Shown here piece by piece: positions 15,185 to 15,810 of a stretch of 15,810 nucleotides of DNA. The DNA is taken from NCBI GenBank assembly GCA_905221605.1, contig CAJNDS010000458.1:936485-952294 (forward strand). The letters are read 5' to 3'. Made by a program: the position numbers and the translations under genes. The first letter of the stretch is position 1, and each line of letters begins with the position of its first letter. The notes under the pieces were generated by a model. The model made no database searches. It saw only the letters and a list, made by a program, of their open reading frames with translations, and had not been told where the DNA came from. Origin of the DNA: Symbiodinium natans (taxonomy: Eukaryota; Sar; Dinophyceae; Suessiales; Symbiodiniaceae).

Positions 15185-15810
15185 ATGGCGAAGCGCAGCG
15201 TGGCAGACATGGTTGGATCCGGATCGGCGGCCAGCGCGGCTGGGATAATAGCGAGGATGGACGATACACCAATACCAGAGACAGGTGCCGTGGAAAGTGA
15301 TGAATATCCCGCCCCGAATACTTGGGTTCGCCCAAGGGATGCCGATGAATACAAACCTGCGAAATACAGGAATAGCATGCTGATGACGATCTTCAATTTC
15401 ATAAGGAAGATAGCTAGCAAGCCCACGCACTACCTTGGGTATGGCGTGAGAGCAGGTACCAAGACTATTTCTGACTCAAAGGATCAGAAAGCGAGATCGT
15501 CTTCCAGATCGAGGCGGGATGAAAGTGATACTGATATGGAAGAGAATACTCAGGGCAGGCGTCCTCCACCCAAATCTCAGCTTCTACTAGAAGGGAACCT
15601 GGAGGGAATCAGTGCATTGAAACATCTGAGGGTTGAGCAGGCATTTGCTACTGATCCTGACTTCGAGCAGTATATCAAACAGGGCCCTGGTGGAGACCGA
15701 GCGGTTCAGGAGGCCATGTCCGGGAAGGACGCTGATGGATATACCAGGACTCATCATTCGTATGATGTGGAAAGGTTCGGCGTCCAGAAAATGGTGTTTC
15801 TGTGGAAGTT
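15185..15810 (+). CDS. Second ORF of the element, unknown product (3' partial)
   Basis: An open frame of 208 codons from ATG 15185 (context GCCATGG) to the window end. It is in the same frame as the Pol ORF and separated from it by TAG codons at 15122 and 15155. The product begins MAKRSVADMVGSGSAASAAG. It has an Arg/Ser-rich and acidic low-complexity stretch about 95-120 residues in (SSSRSRRDESD) and a Pro-basic segment (GRRPPPKSQ). It then looks helical and charged. No domain is recognised. A Gag-like or accessory protein is possible given its charge and disorder, but the position after RNase H is unusual for Gag. Codon use resembles the Pol ORF, so it probably belongs to the same element. 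Confidence 0.65.
   Translation, partial: MAKRSVADMVGSGSAASAAGIIARMDDTPIPETGAVESDEYPAPNTWVRPRDADEYKPAKYRNSMLMTIFNFIRKIASKPTHYLGYGVRAGTKTISDSKDQKARSSSRSRRDESDTDMEENTQGRRPPPKSQLLLEGNLEGISALKHLRVEQAFATDPDFEQYIKQGPGGDRAVQEAMSGKDADGYTRTHHSYDVERFGVQKMVFLWK

Larger units (their letters stand above)
6094..15810 (+). mobile_element. Ty1/copia-like LTR retroelement, dinoflagellate type, incomplete at both window-visible ends
   Basis: The integrase-before-RT-RNase H order is the Ty1/copia order. The element interrupts a host tandem repeat at its left side and runs past the right edge. No LTR, primer-binding site or polypurine tract could be identified, and no Gag or clear aspartic protease lies upstream of integrase. 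The 9-kb ORF has no internal stop, suggesting recent activity. Codon choice (AGA, ATA, GAT, AAT) is more AT-leaning than in the upstream gene. Confidence 0.8.

Overview
The window looks like nuclear DNA of a dinoflagellate, most likely Symbiodiniaceae or a relative. The evidence is plant-type telomere repeats (TTTAGGG/CCCTAAA) scattered through the first 5 kb, introns with GC or GA donors and AG^G boundaries, a short sequence matching the 3' end of the dinoflagellate spliced leader, and a Ty1/copia polyprotein of the long kind seen in dinoflagellate genomes. The species cannot be fixed from sequence alone. No rRNA, tRNA or CRISPR array was seen.

Region 1 (16-2912, + strand) is a 5'-partial multi-exon gene that is not visible as one ORF. 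Small exons at 16-92, 616-694, 938-995, 1266-1375 and 1618-2009 join in frame with matching phases. They give a membrane segment, a TIR/HET-like domain (DVCCINQ, ILWDPSY, WCVFEIAAF) and a Cys-rich segment followed by more membrane segments. The four introns between these exons are filled largely with telomere-type repeats, use GC or GA donors, and are flanked by 5-6 bp direct repeats. Two of them share a 3' module of about 85 bp. They look like introner-type mobile introns carrying telomeric DNA. Exons after 2009 are less certain.

Region 2 (2913-5189) has no convincing gene. It holds further telomere-type arrays in both orientations, with variants TTTCGGG, TTCAGGG and TTTGGGG, and a very G-rich tract. 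Region 3 (5190-6093) is one unit plus a partial second unit of a tandem repeat with a period of about 664 bp. The second unit stops at 6093, where an A-rich stretch of about 75 bp begins.

Region 4 (6094-15810) is a Ty1/copia-like retroelement. One uninterrupted 2983-codon ORF encodes, in order: a C5-methyltransferase-like fragment, a CxxC finger, integrase, an AlkB-like 2OG-Fe(II) dioxygenase-like domain, an integrase C-terminal-like segment, about 900 unassigned residues, a dUTPase-like domain, a second zinc finger, reverse transcriptase (YVDD), RNase H, and a C-terminal extension of about 200 residues. After two in-frame TAG codons a second ORF (from 15185) runs off the window end. The element's 5' end appears truncated or rearranged, because the methyltransferase lacks its SAM-binding start and no Gag is seen upstream. 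No LTR pair is visible.
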